Positions 28,476 through 37,200 of a stretch of DNA of 64,000 nt are shown here, in pieces. Both the position numbers and the translations under genes were made by a program. The notes beneath the pieces were generated by a model that saw nothing but the letters and a program-made list of their open reading frames with translations, was not told the DNA's origin and did no database searches. Within the stretch, counting starts at the first letter, position 1, and every line of letters starts with the position of its first letter. This DNA is from Streptomyces lydicus (lineage in GTDB: Bacteria; Actinomycetota; Actinomycetes; Streptomycetales; Streptomycetaceae): positions 3,410,001 to 3,474,000 of the forward strand of contig NZ_CP017157.1 in NCBI RefSeq assembly GCF_001729485.1. The letters are read 5' to 3'.

Positions 28476-29270
28476 CTACAGCCGCCGGTTGTCCAGCACC
28501 GCCACGGCGCGCCGCACCCGCTCGGCCTCCTCGACGTCCACGTCGGCCACCAACAGCTCGGGCGCGCTGCCCAGTTGGGCGCGTACGGTGCCGTCGGGGC
28601 CGATCAGCGCGCTGTGTCCGACGCCGGTCGGTGCCTTCGTGGGCACCTCCGGGTCGGCCTGCTGATCCGGCGCCGACTGGCCCACCGCGGCGAGCCAGAC
28701 CGTCGCGTCCAGCGCGCGGGCCCGCACCAGCAGATCCCACTGGGCGCGCTTCCCGGGCCCGGCCCCCCAGGCGGCGGGCAGCACGGACACGGTCGCCCCG
28801 GCGTCCGCGTGCGCCCGGAACAGCTCGGGGAACCGCAGGTCGTAGCAGGTCGCCAGGCCCACGCCGACCCCGTCGACGTCGAGGGTCACCACCCGCGAGC
28901 CGGCGGCGACGGTGTCGGACTCCCGGAACCCGAACGCGTCATAGAGGTGGATCTTGTCGTAGGAGTCCTCGACGCCGGGTCCGGTCGCGAGCAGCGTGTT
29001 GGCGACCCGCCCCTCGGGCGCCGGGGTGAACATGCCCGCCACCACCGTCACCCCCGTCTCACCGGCGACGGACCGCACGCCCTCGGCCCACGGGCCGTCC
29101 AGCGGCTCGGCCACCGGCCCGAGCGGCACCCCGAACCGCACCATGGTCGCCTCCGGGAAGACCGCCAGCCGCGCGCCCTCCCGCGCCGCCCGCCGCACCT
29201 GTTCCCGTACGGCGGCGAGGTTCTCCTTGGGGTCGGTCGAGGCCGTCATCTGGCACAGCGCGATACGCAT
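28476..29270 (-). CDS. nitrilase-superfamily carbon-nitrogen hydrolase
   Basis: A 264-residue cytoplasmic amidase. The catalytic triad is Glu40 (FPEA), Lys106 (DKIHLYD) and Cys142 (CYDLRFPEL). The pattern fits the Nit1/Nit2 or YafV-type omega-amidase group that hydrolyses alpha-keto acid amides or deaminated glutathione. It lies 111 bases downstream of aspartase on the same strand, so it may belong to the amino-acid amide catabolic set, but a separate promoter is possible. Confidence 0.88.
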   Translation of the reverse strand: MRIALCQMTASTDPKENLAAVREQVRRAAREGARLAVFPEATMVRFGVPLGPVAEPLDGPWAEGVRSVAGETGVTVVAGMFTPAPEGRVANTLLATGPGVEDSYDKIHLYDAFGFRESDTVAAGSRVVTLDVDGVGVGLATCYDLRFPELFRAHADAGATVSVLPAAWGAGPGKRAQWDLLVRARALDATVWLAAVGQSAPDQQADPEVPTKAPTGVGHSALIGPDGTVRAQLGSAPELLVADVDVEEAERVRRAVAVLDNRRL

Positions 29271-29381
29271 GCAATCTCTCTCTTCCCTCGTGCTTCGGTC
29301 GTGCCGATTCTCGTCCCGAAGCGGCCGGAGCGACAGCCGGACCCGGCGCGGCGGGCGGGTCCGGGCCGTCCTCGGGGGCCG

Positions 29382-30800
29382 TCAGGCCGGGGCAGGGCTC
29401 CCGCCGGTGCCCGCGAGCTCCTCCGGGCGCAGCAGTGCGGCGAGCCGCTCGGCCGGCAACAGACCCTTCTCCAGGACGAGTTCGGCGACCCCGCGCCCGG
29501 TGGCGAGCGCCTCCTTGGCGATCGCGGTGGCGGCGGTGTAGCCGATGTGCGGGTTGAGGGCGGTGACCAGGCCGATGGAGTTCTGCACGCTCGCGCGCAG
29601 GGTCTCGGTGTTGGCGGTGATGCCCGTCACGCAGCGCTCGGCGAGGGTGCGGCAGGCCGCCCCGAGGTGGGTGATGCTCTCCGAGAGGGAGTGCAGGATG
29701 ACCGGCTCGAAGGCGTTGAGCTGGAGCTGGCCCGCCTCGGCGGCCATGGTGATGGTGACGTCGTTGCCGATCACCTCGAAGGCGACCTGGTTGACGACCT
29801 CCGGGATCACCGGGTTGACCTTGCCCGGCATGATGCTCGAACCGGCCTGGACCGGCGGCAGGTTGATCTCGGCCAGGCCCGCCCGCGGGCCGGAGGACAG
29901 CAGCCGCAGATCGTTGCAGCTCTTGGAGAGCTTGACGGCGATCCGCTTGAGGACGCCGGAGAGATGGACGAAGGCCCCGCAGTCCTGGGTCGCCTCGACG
30001 AGGTTGGCGGCGGTCACCAGCGGCAGCCCGGTGAGCGCGGCCAGGTGGCCGCGGGCCGCTTCGGCGTAGCCCTCGGGGGCGTTGAGCCCGGTGCCGATGG
30101 CGGTGGCGCCGAGGTTGATCTCGTGGATGAGCAGGACGGCCTCGGCCAGCCGGCTCTGGTCCTCCTCCAGCATCACCGCGTACGCGGAGAACTCCTGGCC
30201 CAGCGTCATCGGCACCGCGTCCTGGAGCTGGGTGCGCCCCATCTTCAGCACCTCGCGGAACTCCACGGCCTTGGCGGCGAACGCCTCGCGCAGCACGCCC
30301 ATCGCGTCGAGCAGCTCCCGTACGGCGCTGACGGTGGCGACCTTCACCGCGGTCGGGTAGACGTCGTTGGTCGACTGGCCCAGGTTGACGTGCTCGTTGG
30401 GGTGCAGATGGCGGTAGTCGCCCCTGGCGTGGCCCAGGAGCTCCAGCGCGCGGTTGGCGATCACCTCGTTGGCGTTCATGTTCGTCGAGGTGCCGGCCCC
30501 GCCCTGGATGACGTCGACGACGAACTGGTCGTGCAGCCGGCCGTCCTCCCGGATCTCCCGGCAGGCGGCGGCGATCGCGTCGGCCCGCTGCGGGTCCAGC
30601 AGCCCGAGGTCCTGGTTGGCGCGGGCGGCGGCCTCCTTGACGGCGGCGAGCGCGTTGATCAGATGCGGGTAGGCGGCGATCGGCGTACCGGTGATGGGGA
30701 AGTTCTCCACGGCGCGCAGGGTGTGCACGCCCCAGTACGCGTCGGCGGGTATCTCGCGGTCGCCGAGCAGATCGTGTTCGGTGCGGTGGGCGGCGGTCAT
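29382..30800 (-). CDS. aspA: aspartate ammonia-lyase
   Basis: A 472-residue cytoplasmic lyase that converts aspartate to fumarate and ammonia. Conserved elements: GTSTNMNANEV (103-113), GQSTNDVYPT (141-150) and the SS-loop GSSIMPGKVNPV (320-331) with the catalytic serine. The length and the SSIMPGKVNP loop fit aspartase better than fumarase, although the two are close; the asparaginase gene immediately upstream supports aspartase. The 81-base gap between the two genes shows no terminator. Confidence 0.9.
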   Translation of the reverse strand: MTAAHRTEHDLLGDREIPADAYWGVHTLRAVENFPITGTPIAAYPHLINALAAVKEAAARANQDLGLLDPQRADAIAAACREIREDGRLHDQFVVDVIQGGAGTSTNMNANEVIANRALELLGHARGDYRHLHPNEHVNLGQSTNDVYPTAVKVATVSAVRELLDAMGVLREAFAAKAVEFREVLKMGRTQLQDAVPMTLGQEFSAYAVMLEEDQSRLAEAVLLIHEINLGATAIGTGLNAPEGYAEAARGHLAALTGLPLVTAANLVEATQDCGAFVHLSGVLKRIAVKLSKSCNDLRLLSSGPRAGLAEINLPPVQAGSSIMPGKVNPVIPEVVNQVAFEVIGNDVTITMAAEAGQLQLNAFEPVILHSLSESITHLGAACRTLAERCVTGITANTETLRASVQNSIGLVTALNPHIGYTAATAIAKEALATGRGVAELVLEKGLLPAERLAALLRPEELAGTGGSPAPA

Positions 30801-30881
30801 GGCGCGGGTGGTGTCCTTCGTCGGGGGAGGGGTGCCGCCCGCGGGGTCCCCGGGGGCGGCCGGCGGTGGGCTGACGTGGTG

Positions 30882-31913
30882 TCAGGTGCGGGGGTCGGGG
30901 GCGGCGAGTGCTCCCGCGGCCCGGAGTTCTCCGACCGGGGCGCCGCCGCCGATGACCGGGGTGGCGGCGAAGGCGGCGAGCACGTCGGGGTCGACGCCGC
31001 AGTGCGCCAGCGCCGCCGCCGTCACCGGCATCCGGGCGCGGTCGGCGCCGTCGGCGATCTTCACGCCGACCGCCCGGCCGTCCGGCAGTGCCGCGATCTG
31101 GACGCCCTCGAAGCCGTCCTTGGCCAGCAGGCCGGGCAGCGCGCGCACCAGCCGGGCGGTGTCCCGGCCCGCGCCGGAGACCATCTCCGGATGGTTGCGC
31201 ATGGCGTGCGCGACCCGGCCCTCGTCGGTGTCCGGGGCGGCGGTCGCGAGCCGTGCGGCGGCCCGGGTCAGCCCGTGCAGGGAGACCGCGAACAGCGGGG
31301 CGCCGCAGCCGTCGACGGTGACGCGGGCGATGCCCTGACCGGTGAGGTCCGCCACGGTCGCGGCGATCTCCGACTGCACCGGGTGCGCCAGGTCGAGGTA
31401 GTCGTCCAGCCGCCGGCCCCCGGCCAGGGCGGTCAGCAGCATCGCGGCGTGCTTGCCCGAGCAGTTCTGGGCGAGCCGGCTGGGGCCCAGCCCGCGCCGG
31501 AGCCATGCCTCCCGTTCGGCGGCCCCGTACGGCAGGTCGGGCACGTTGCGCAGCCGCTCCTCGGTCAGCCCGGACGTGGCGAGGATGCGCCGGGCGGTGG
31601 CCAGGTGCCGCTCCTCGCCGGAGTGGCTGGCCGCGACCAGGGCGAGCGCCTCGTCGTCCAGCGGCGGCAGCCCCGCGCGCAGCAGGCCGACCGCCTGGAA
31701 CGGCTTGAGCGCCGAGCGCGGGTAGAACGCGGCCTCGATGTCGCCCGCCTGGAACGCGACGCTCCCGTCGGCCGCGAGCACCACGACCGAGCCGTGGTGG
31801 ACGCCCTCGACGATGCCGCCGCGCACCACATGGGCGACGGGCACGTGGGCCGGCTCGCGGACCTCGGGCGGTGCCTGCGGTGCGCGGTGCGGTGCGGTGA
31901 TGTTCCGGCTCAT
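30882..31913 (-). CDS. L-asparaginase, Rhizobium etli type (PF06089 family)
   Basis: A 343-residue cytoplasmic protein. The segments YPRSALKPFQA (64-74), VAASHSGEERH (about 95-105) and QNCSGKHAAML (about 145-155) are typical of the thermolabile asparaginase II family, unrelated to the E. coli AnsA/AnsB enzymes. It would hydrolyse asparagine to aspartate and ammonia, the substrate of the next gene's aspartase. Its ATG lies two bases after the stop of the FadR-type regulator, so the three genes form an operon. Confidence 0.88.
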   Translation of the reverse strand: MSRNITAPHRAPQAPPEVREPAHVPVAHVVRGGIVEGVHHGSVVVLAADGSVAFQAGDIEAAFYPRSALKPFQAVGLLRAGLPPLDDEALALVAASHSGEERHLATARRILATSGLTEERLRNVPDLPYGAAEREAWLRRGLGPSRLAQNCSGKHAAMLLTALAGGRRLDDYLDLAHPVQSEIAATVADLTGQGIARVTVDGCGAPLFAVSLHGLTRAAARLATAAPDTDEGRVAHAMRNHPEMVSGAGRDTARLVRALPGLLAKDGFEGVQIAALPDGRAVGVKIADGADRARMPVTAAALAHCGVDPDVLAAFAATPVIGGGAPVGELRAAGALAAPDPRT

Positions 31914-31915
31914 GA

Positions 31916-32680
31916 TCAGCTCTCGGTGCTTTCGGTGTTCTCGGGGGCTTCGCCGGCTTCGGCGTGCGAGCGGGCCGTGCGGCCGGCCGGCCGCACGATG
32001 GTGGTCAGCGTCGTCTCGACGCGGGCGAGGTGGTGCGCCATGGCGTCCGCGGCGTCCTGCTCGGAGCTGTCGACGAGCGCCTCGACGATCGCCCGGTGCT
32101 CGCGGTTGGACTGCTCACGCCGCCCGCCGAGCTCGTTGAGGAACGCCGACTGGCGGGCCAGCGCGTCGCGGATCTCCTCGATGACCCGGCGGAACACCGG
32201 GTTGCGGGCCGCCTGGGCGACGGCGAGGTGGAAGAGCGTGTCCATCGCCACCCACGCGGTGGTGTCGGTCTCCCGCTCCATCCGCTCCAGCAGACGGTCC
32301 AGGTGATCGAGGTCCTCCGGCGTACGGCGCAGCGCCGCGTATCCGGCCACCGGGATCTCCACGTGGCGGCGCACCTCCAGCAGGTCGCTCGCCGCGTAGT
32401 CGCCGAAGGTGGGGTCCGCGACCGCGCCGTCGGAGACCACGAAGGTGCCCTTGCCGGTGCGCGAGACCGTGAGCCCCATGGTCTGCAGCGCCCGCAGCGC
32501 CTCCCGGAGCACCGGCCTGCTCACCTCCAGGCGGCGGCAGAGCTCCGCCTCCGAGGGGAGTTTGTCCCCGACCGCGTAGTCGCCCCGCTCGATGGCGCCG
32601 CGCAGATGGTTCAGGACCGCTTCCATCGCGCTGACCCGCCGGGGCACCGGACCAGCTGTCTGGCTGTCTGACAGGTTCAC
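31916..32680 (-). CDS. FadR-type GntR-family regulator
   Basis: A 254-residue regulator with a GntR winged helix-turn-helix (LPSEAELCRRLEVSRPVLREALRAL, in two parts about residues 34-58) and an FCD effector domain with HLAVAQAARNPVF and HRAIVEAL metal-site regions. The start is uncertain: GTG 32680 is given, TTG 32716 is upstream and ATG 32626 downstream; none has a strong ribosome site. It heads the asparaginase/aspartase operon and probably autoregulates it. Two adjacent GCTGTCTG direct repeats lie at its 5' end. Confidence 0.85.
   Translation of the reverse strand: MNLSDSQTAGPVPRRVSAMEAVLNHLRGAIERGDYAVGDKLPSEAELCRRLEVSRPVLREALRALQTMGLTVSRTGKGTFVVSDGAVADPTFGDYAASDLLEVRRHVEIPVAGYAALRRTPEDLDHLDRLLERMERETDTTAWVAMDTLFHLAVAQAARNPVFRRVIEEIRDALARQSAFLNELGGRREQSNREHRAIVEALVDSSEQDAADAMAHHLARVETTLTTIVRPAGRTARSHAEAGEAPENTESTES
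32655..32680. promoter_or_regulatory. adjacent GCTGTCTG direct repeats with TGTCTGACA palindrome
   Basis: GCTGTCTG occurs at 32655-32662 and 32663-32670, and the second copy is part of the palindrome TGTC-T-GACA (32665-32673). It lies at the 5' end of the FadR-type gene, so it is either N-terminal coding DNA or, if translation starts at ATG 32626, an autoregulatory operator. Confidence 0.4.
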
Positions 32681-32804
32681 CCAGGGATCGTCGGCCCCGG
32701 TGGGGGGAGCTGTCAAGCGGGGGCCCCGCGGGAATTCGTCAGCGCCCTGCCGACGCCCTGGTCGCCGGCCGCCGCGGCAGGCCGGAACGGGCCGGGCCGG
32801 GGGC

Positions 32805-33494
32805 TCAGCGGGCGGCCCACCGGTAGAGGTGCTCCGGACGCCCGGTGTCGCCGTACTTCAGGGTCAGGGTGATGTGGCCGCTGCGCTCCAGGTGCTTGAG
32901 GTAGCGCTGCGCGGTGGAACGGCTGACCCCGGAGCGCGCCGCGACCTCATGGGCGGACAGCGGATGGCCCGCCCCGTCCAGGACGCGGCGGATCAGGCCG
33001 ACGGTGGCCGCCGAGTGGCCCTTGGGGAGTTCGGTGTGCGGCGCCTCGGTGGTCCGGAAGGCGCCGAAGATCCGGTCGACCTGCTCCTGTCCGGCCTCGC
33101 CGCGGCCGCCCACGCCCTCGACGGTACGGCGCAGCGCGGCATAGCCGTCGAGCTTGGCGCGCAGCCCCGAGTAGCCGAACGGCTTGACGAGGTACTGCAG
33201 CGCGCCGGAGCGCATCGCGTCCTGGATCGTGGCCACGTCGCGGGCCGCCGTCACCATGATGACGTCGGTGCGGTGGCCGAGCTGCCGCAGCCGCCGCACC
33301 AGCGCCAACCCCGTCTCGTCGGGCAGATAGTGGTCGAGCAGCACCAGGTCCACCGGGGTGCGCTCCAGCGCGGCCAGCGCCTGGGCGGCGGTGTGCGCCC
33401 GGCCCGCGACGCGGAAGCCGGGCACCTGGGAGACGTACGCGGCGTTGATCTCGGCGACGTGGAAGTCGTCGTCCACGACCAGGACGTCGATCAT
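32805..33494 (-). CDS. CitB/DctR-type response regulator
   Basis: A 229-residue two-component regulator. The receiver has the acidic pocket Asp8-Asp9-Asp10, phospho-acceptor Asp54 (LLDHYLP) and Lys104-region KPFGYSG. The C-terminal part has a helix-turn-helix, LSAHEVAARSGVSRSTAQRYL (about 182-202), in the arrangement of CitB/DcuR. Its start overlaps the kinase gene stop by four bases. It probably regulates the divergent ABC transporter operon at 35429-38232. Confidence 0.92.
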   Translation of the reverse strand: MIDVLVVDDDFHVAEINAAYVSQVPGFRVAGRAHTAAQALAALERTPVDLVLLDHYLPDETGLALVRRLRQLGHRTDVIMVTAARDVATIQDAMRSGALQYLVKPFGYSGLRAKLDGYAALRRTVEGVGGRGEAGQEQVDRIFGAFRTTEAPHTELPKGHSAATVGLIRRVLDGAGHPLSAHEVAARSGVSRSTAQRYLKHLERSGHITLTLKYGDTGRPEHLYRWAAR

Positions 33495-35203
33495 CGTGGC
33501 TCTCCGCTCACCGTGGGTCTTCGCTCCTCGTGGCCGTGCTGCCCGCGCGCCGGCGCGGCCGGCCGTTCGCCGGGGCCGTCCGGCGCCGCGCCGTGCGGGG
33601 CGAGCGCCTCGGGCAGCACGACCGTGAACACCGCGCCGCCGCCGGCGCGTGCGGTCACCCGCGCCATTCCGCCGTAGCGTTCGGCGAGCCGGCGCACCAG
33701 CGCCAGGCCGATGCCCCGCCCGCGCACCGGCGCGCCCCCGGCGGTCCCCGGGTGGGCGGCCTTGGTGGACCAGCCCTCGGCGAAGACCCGCTCGCGCCGC
33801 TCCGGCGGCACCCCTGGCCCGTTGTCCGCCACCCGCAGTACGGCCGTGGTGCGCTCGGCCCGCAGCTCCACCTCGACGAACGGCGCCTCGCGGCGGTGCC
33901 CGGCGGTGGCGTCCAGGGCGTTGTCGATGAGATTGCCCAGTACGGTCACCAGGTCGCGCGGGTCCACCACCGCGTCGGGCAGCAGCGTCGCCGGCGCGAT
34001 CCGCAGGGAGACGCCGCGTTCGGCGGCGATCGCCGCCTTGCCGACGAGCAGCGCGGACAGCAGCGGATCGTGCACCCGCTCGGCGATCTGCTCCGCCGAC
34101 GCCCGGTGGGCGCTGGTCACCTCGGTGACGAACTCCACGGCCGTGGCGTACCGGCCGAGTTCGAGCAGCCCGCGCAGCGTGTGCAGCTGGTTGGCGTGCT
34201 CGTGGTCCTGCGCCCGCAGCGCGTCCAACAGGCCCTGGGTGCTGTCGAGTTCACGGCCCAGCAGCTCCAGTTCGGTACGGTCCCGCAGCGTCACCACCGC
34301 CCCGCCGTCCCGGGTCGGCACGCGGTTGGCGATCAGTACCCGGCCACCGCAGACGGCCAGCAGATCCGCCCCGTCCACCCGCCCGGCCAGCACCTCGGTG
34401 GTCCGGCCGGGCGGCAGCACCTCGTCCAGCGCCCGCCCCGCGGCCCCCGCACCGATCCCGAGCAGCCGCCCGGCCTCGTCGTTGACCAGCCGGATCCGGC
34501 CCCGGCTGTCGAAGGCCACCACCCCCTCGCGGATGCTGTGCAGCATCGCCTCGCGCTCGTCGAGCAGCGCGGAGATGTCGGCGAACGCGACCCCGTGCGT
34601 ACGGCGGCGCAGCCGGCGGGAGAGCACGACGGCCGCCAGCACCCCGACGGCCAGCGCCGCGCCCGCGTACCGCAGCACGGTGGGGATGGTGCCCATCAGC
34701 CGCCCCCGGACGCTGTCGTAGGCGATGCCGACCGACACCGCGCCGACGATCCGGCCGCGGCCGTCCCGCAGCGGGACCTTGGCGCGGGCCGACCGGCCCA
34801 GCGTCCCGGTGTCGATCTGCCGCACCTCCTGGCCGGCGAGGGTGCGGCTGGGGTCGGTGGAGACGTGTTGGCCGATCTCGGCGGGATTGGTGTGCGACCA
34901 GCGCACCCCGTGGGGGTCCATCACCACGATGTACAGCGCGCCGGTCGCCCGGCGGATCCGTTCGGCGTCGGCCTGCACCGGTCCTCTCGGGTCCGGCACG
35001 GTGGCGGTCAGCTCGCGGGCCAGGTCCGGGTCGGCGGCGGCGGTCTGCGCGATGGCCAGCGCCCGCCGCATGGCCTGGTCGTCGAGCTGGGAGCTGAGCG
35101 GCGCGAGGAACAGGCCGGTGGCGAGGACCATCACACCGGTGGTGAGGGTGACCTGCGCCGTGAGGACCTGCGCGAAGACGCGTCTGGGCCAGTGGATCCG
35201 CAT
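33491..35203 (-). CDS. DcuS/CitA-type sensor histidine kinase
   Basis: A 570-residue membrane kinase. Transmembrane helix 1 is at about 14-35, followed by an extracytoplasmic PAS-like (PDC) sensor domain (about 40-170) with SHTNPAEIGQHVS, helix 2 (about 177-195), a cytoplasmic PAS domain (about 205-310), and the SpoOB-type phosphoacceptor His334 in AQDHEHANQLHT. The ATPase part has NLIDNALDA, DNGPGVPPERR and GRGIGLALV. Such kinases sense di- or tricarboxylates outside the cell. ATG 35203 has GGGAGAGG upstream. The C-terminal tail is long and His/Pro-rich. Confidence 0.92.
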   Translation of the reverse strand: MRIHWPRRVFAQVLTAQVTLTTGVMVLATGLFLAPLSSQLDDQAMRRALAIAQTAAADPDLARELTATVPDPRGPVQADAERIRRATGALYIVVMDPHGVRWSHTNPAEIGQHVSTDPSRTLAGQEVRQIDTGTLGRSARAKVPLRDGRGRIVGAVSVGIAYDSVRGRLMGTIPTVLRYAGAALAVGVLAAVVLSRRLRRRTHGVAFADISALLDEREAMLHSIREGVVAFDSRGRIRLVNDEAGRLLGIGAGAAGRALDEVLPPGRTTEVLAGRVDGADLLAVCGGRVLIANRVPTRDGGAVVTLRDRTELELLGRELDSTQGLLDALRAQDHEHANQLHTLRGLLELGRYATAVEFVTEVTSAHRASAEQIAERVHDPLLSALLVGKAAIAAERGVSLRIAPATLLPDAVVDPRDLVTVLGNLIDNALDATAGHRREAPFVEVELRAERTTAVLRVADNGPGVPPERRERVFAEGWSTKAAHPGTAGGAPVRGRGIGLALVRRLAERYGGMARVTARAGGGAVFTVVLPEALAPHGAAPDGPGERPAAPARGQHGHEERRPTVSGEPR

Positions 35204-35381
35204 GCCTCTCCCTCGTCCTCGGCCCTCCGCGGTATGCGGAACCGGCGCGTCCTCTTCACCACCGGGTGCCCGCACCGTAAGCCCTGTGTGAGCGCCTGCC
35301 CACCCCCTGGTGATCTCGAAGCTGTTCTAGCGTGAGCAAAACGAGCACAACAGGGTTTGCGCGCAGAAAGGTGGCTTGCGC

Positions 35382-35401
35382 CCACAAGGCTGCCGTTGTG
35401 G
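35382..35401. promoter_or_regulatory. CCACAA-N8-TTGTGG inverted repeat before ABC operon
   Basis: A perfect 6-bp inverted repeat 28-47 bases before the ABC ATPase start, in the 225-base gap divergent from the kinase. It is a candidate site for the CitB-type regulator. The same gap has two TTGCGC motifs (35357 and 35376) but no other clear structure. Confidence 0.5.
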
Positions 35402-35428
35402 CCCGGACCACTCCTAGCCTCCCGGCTC

Positions 35429-36244
35429 ATGAACAGCCACACGAGCCCCGCGATCGAACTGCGGGGAACGAGCAAGACATTCCGCACCCCCTCGGGTGCG
35501 CTGCACACCGCCGTCCGCGATCTTGACCTGGTGGTCGGAAGGGGCGAGTTCGTCGCGGTGGTCGGCCCCACCGGGTGCGGCAAGTCCACCACCCTGACCC
35601 TGGTCAGCGGGCTGGAGGAGCCGACCCGGGGCGAGGTGCTGGTCGCCGGTGAGCCGGTCCGCGGCATCGGCGACAAGATCGGCTTCGTGTTCCAGCAGGA
35701 CGCGGTCTTCCCCTGGCGCACGGTGCTGTCGAACGTGATGGCCGGACCCCGCTTCCGCGGCGTGCCCAAGCCCGAGGCCAAGGAGCGGGCGCGGGAATGG
35801 CTGGCCCGGGTCGGGCTGGCGGCCTTCGAGGACCGCTACCCGCACCAGCTCTCCGGCGGACAGCGCAAGCGGGTCGCGCTCGCCGCGACGTTCGTCAACG
35901 ACCCCGACATCCTGCTGATGGACGAGCCGTTCTCCGCCCTCGACGTGCAGACCCGGGCGCTGATGTCGGACGAGCTCCTTGACCTGTGGGCGGGCACCGG
36001 CGCTTCCGTCGTCTTCGTCACCCACGACCTGGAGGAGTCCATCGCCCTCGCCGACAAGGTCGTGGTGATGACCGCCGGGCCGGCGACCGTCAAGGAGGTC
36101 TTCGAGATCGACCTGCCGCGGCCCCGGCGGGTCGAATCGGTCCGGCTGGAGCCACGGTTCATCGAGATCTACCGGGAGATCTGGTCCTCGCTGGGCGAAG
36201 AGGTCCGCATCACCCGCGAGAGGGGTGCCGCAGATGTCGCCTGA
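35429..36244 (+). CDS. NitT/TauT-family ABC transporter ATP-binding protein
   Basis: A 271-residue ATPase. Walker A GPTGCGKS (46-53), signature LSGGQ (141-145) and Walker B ILLMDEPFSALD are intact. QDAVFPWRTVLSNV (90-103) is typical of the SsuB/TauB/NrtD subgroup. ATG 35429 was chosen from the family start. The permease gene overlaps its 3' end. The transporter would import an organic anion or sulfonate-like solute; the linked DcuS-type sensor suggests a carboxylate, but this is inference. Confidence 0.92.
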   Translation: MNSHTSPAIELRGTSKTFRTPSGALHTAVRDLDLVVGRGEFVAVVGPTGCGKSTTLTLVSGLEEPTRGEVLVAGEPVRGIGDKIGFVFQQDAVFPWRTVLSNVMAGPRFRGVPKPEAKERAREWLARVGLAAFEDRYPHQLSGGQRKRVALAATFVNDPDILLMDEPFSALDVQTRALMSDELLDLWAGTGASVVFVTHDLEESIALADKVVVMTAGPATVKEVFEIDLPRPRRVESVRLEPRFIEIYREIWSSLGEEVRITRERGAADVA

Positions 36245-37109
36245 CACCGCCTCCGCTCCCGTGGGGATGACCAAGTCCCCCACGGGGGCGGACCGTTCGC
36301 AGGAGCGGGCGCGCGCCGCGCGCAACCACCGGCTGCTGGTCCAGGGCACCCGGGTGCTGCTGCTCGTCGGCCTGATCGGGCTCTGGGAAGGGCTGGCCCG
36401 CGCCGCCGTCATCGATCCCTTCAACTTCTCGATGCCCTCGAAGATCTGGGACCAGATCGTCCAGTGGGCGTGGCACGGCACTCCGCAGGGCTCGCTGTGG
36501 GAACAGATCTGGTACACGCTCTACGAAGCGCTGCTCGGCTGGGTCGTCGGCGTCATCGGCGGTGTGGTGCTGGGCATCGCGCTCGGCCGGGTCCGCTTCC
36601 TGGCCGATGTGCTCGGCCCGTACATCAAGGTGCTCAACGCGCTGCCGCGGATCGTGCTGGCCCCGATCTTCCTGATCTGGTTCGGACTCGGACCGGCCTC
36701 CAAGGTCGCCTCCGCCGTCGTCCTCGTCTTCTTCCCGGTCTTCTTCAACGCCTTCCAGGGCGCCCGCGAGGTGGACCGCAACCTGGTCGCCAACTCCCGC
36801 ATCCTCGGGGCGAGCAGCCGCCAGGTCACCCTGCAGGTCGTGATCCCCTCCGCCACCTCGTGGATCTTCACCAGCCTGCACGTCAGCTTCGGCTTCGCGC
36901 TGATCGGCGCGATCGTCGGCGAGTACATCGGCGCGACCAAGGGCCTCGGTCTGCTGGTCTCGGCGTCCCAGGGCACCTTCAACGCGGCCGGCGTCTACGC
37001 GGCCATGGCGATCCTCGCCGTCGTCGCCCTGCTCGCCGAGGGACTGCTGGCCTTCCTGGAGAAGCGGCTCTTCCGCTGGAAGCCGGCCGACGCCGCCGCC
37101 GAGCGCTGA
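36234..37109 (+). CDS. NitT/TauT-family ABC transporter permease
   Basis: A 291-residue integral membrane protein with about six helices and the permease loop EVDRNLVANSRILGASSRQ (about 182-200), the EAA motif that contacts the ATPase. ATG 36234 overlaps the end of the ATPase gene by 11 bases; an in-frame GTG at 36225 is an alternative. The N-terminal 40 residues are cytoplasmic and charged. A single permease would form a homodimer. Confidence 0.92.
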   Translation: MSPDTASAPVGMTKSPTGADRSQERARAARNHRLLVQGTRVLLLVGLIGLWEGLARAAVIDPFNFSMPSKIWDQIVQWAWHGTPQGSLWEQIWYTLYEALLGWVVGVIGGVVLGIALGRVRFLADVLGPYIKVLNALPRIVLAPIFLIWFGLGPASKVASAVVLVFFPVFFNAFQGAREVDRNLVANSRILGASSRQVTLQVVIPSATSWIFTSLHVSFGFALIGAIVGEYIGATKGLGLLVSASQGTFNAAGVYAAMAILAVVALLAEGLLAFLEKRLFRWKPADAAAER

Positions 37110-37130
37110 GCCCGGCCGACACCTCCGCCA

Positions 37131-37173
37131 CCCGTACGACACCCGCCTCCCGTACGACACCCGCCACCCGTAC
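37131..37173 (+). repeat. 18-bp tandem repeats between permease and binding-protein genes
   Basis: CCCGTACGACACCCGCC-T/A occurs at 37131-37148 and 37149-37166, and a third copy begins at 37167 before it degenerates. It lies in the 91-base spacer of the ABC operon. Each unit contains GTAC. It may affect mRNA stability, or be a slippage product. Confidence 0.7.
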
Positions 37174-37200
37174 ACCCGTCACCACACCAAGGACACCACC

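Noticed and set aside
28575..32306. A 1,243-codon open frame on the plus strand, opposite the nitrilase, aspartase, asparaginase and FadR genes
   Set aside because: The minus-strand genes carry clear family motifs; the opposite frame is kept open by GC bias at third positions and its translation is low-complexity Arg/Gly/Ala with no domain.
37131..37173. Tandem 18-bp repeats considered as a regulator binding array
   Set aside because: They lie inside an operon spacer after the permease stop, only two copies are complete, and no regulator logic requires them; kept only as a repeat.
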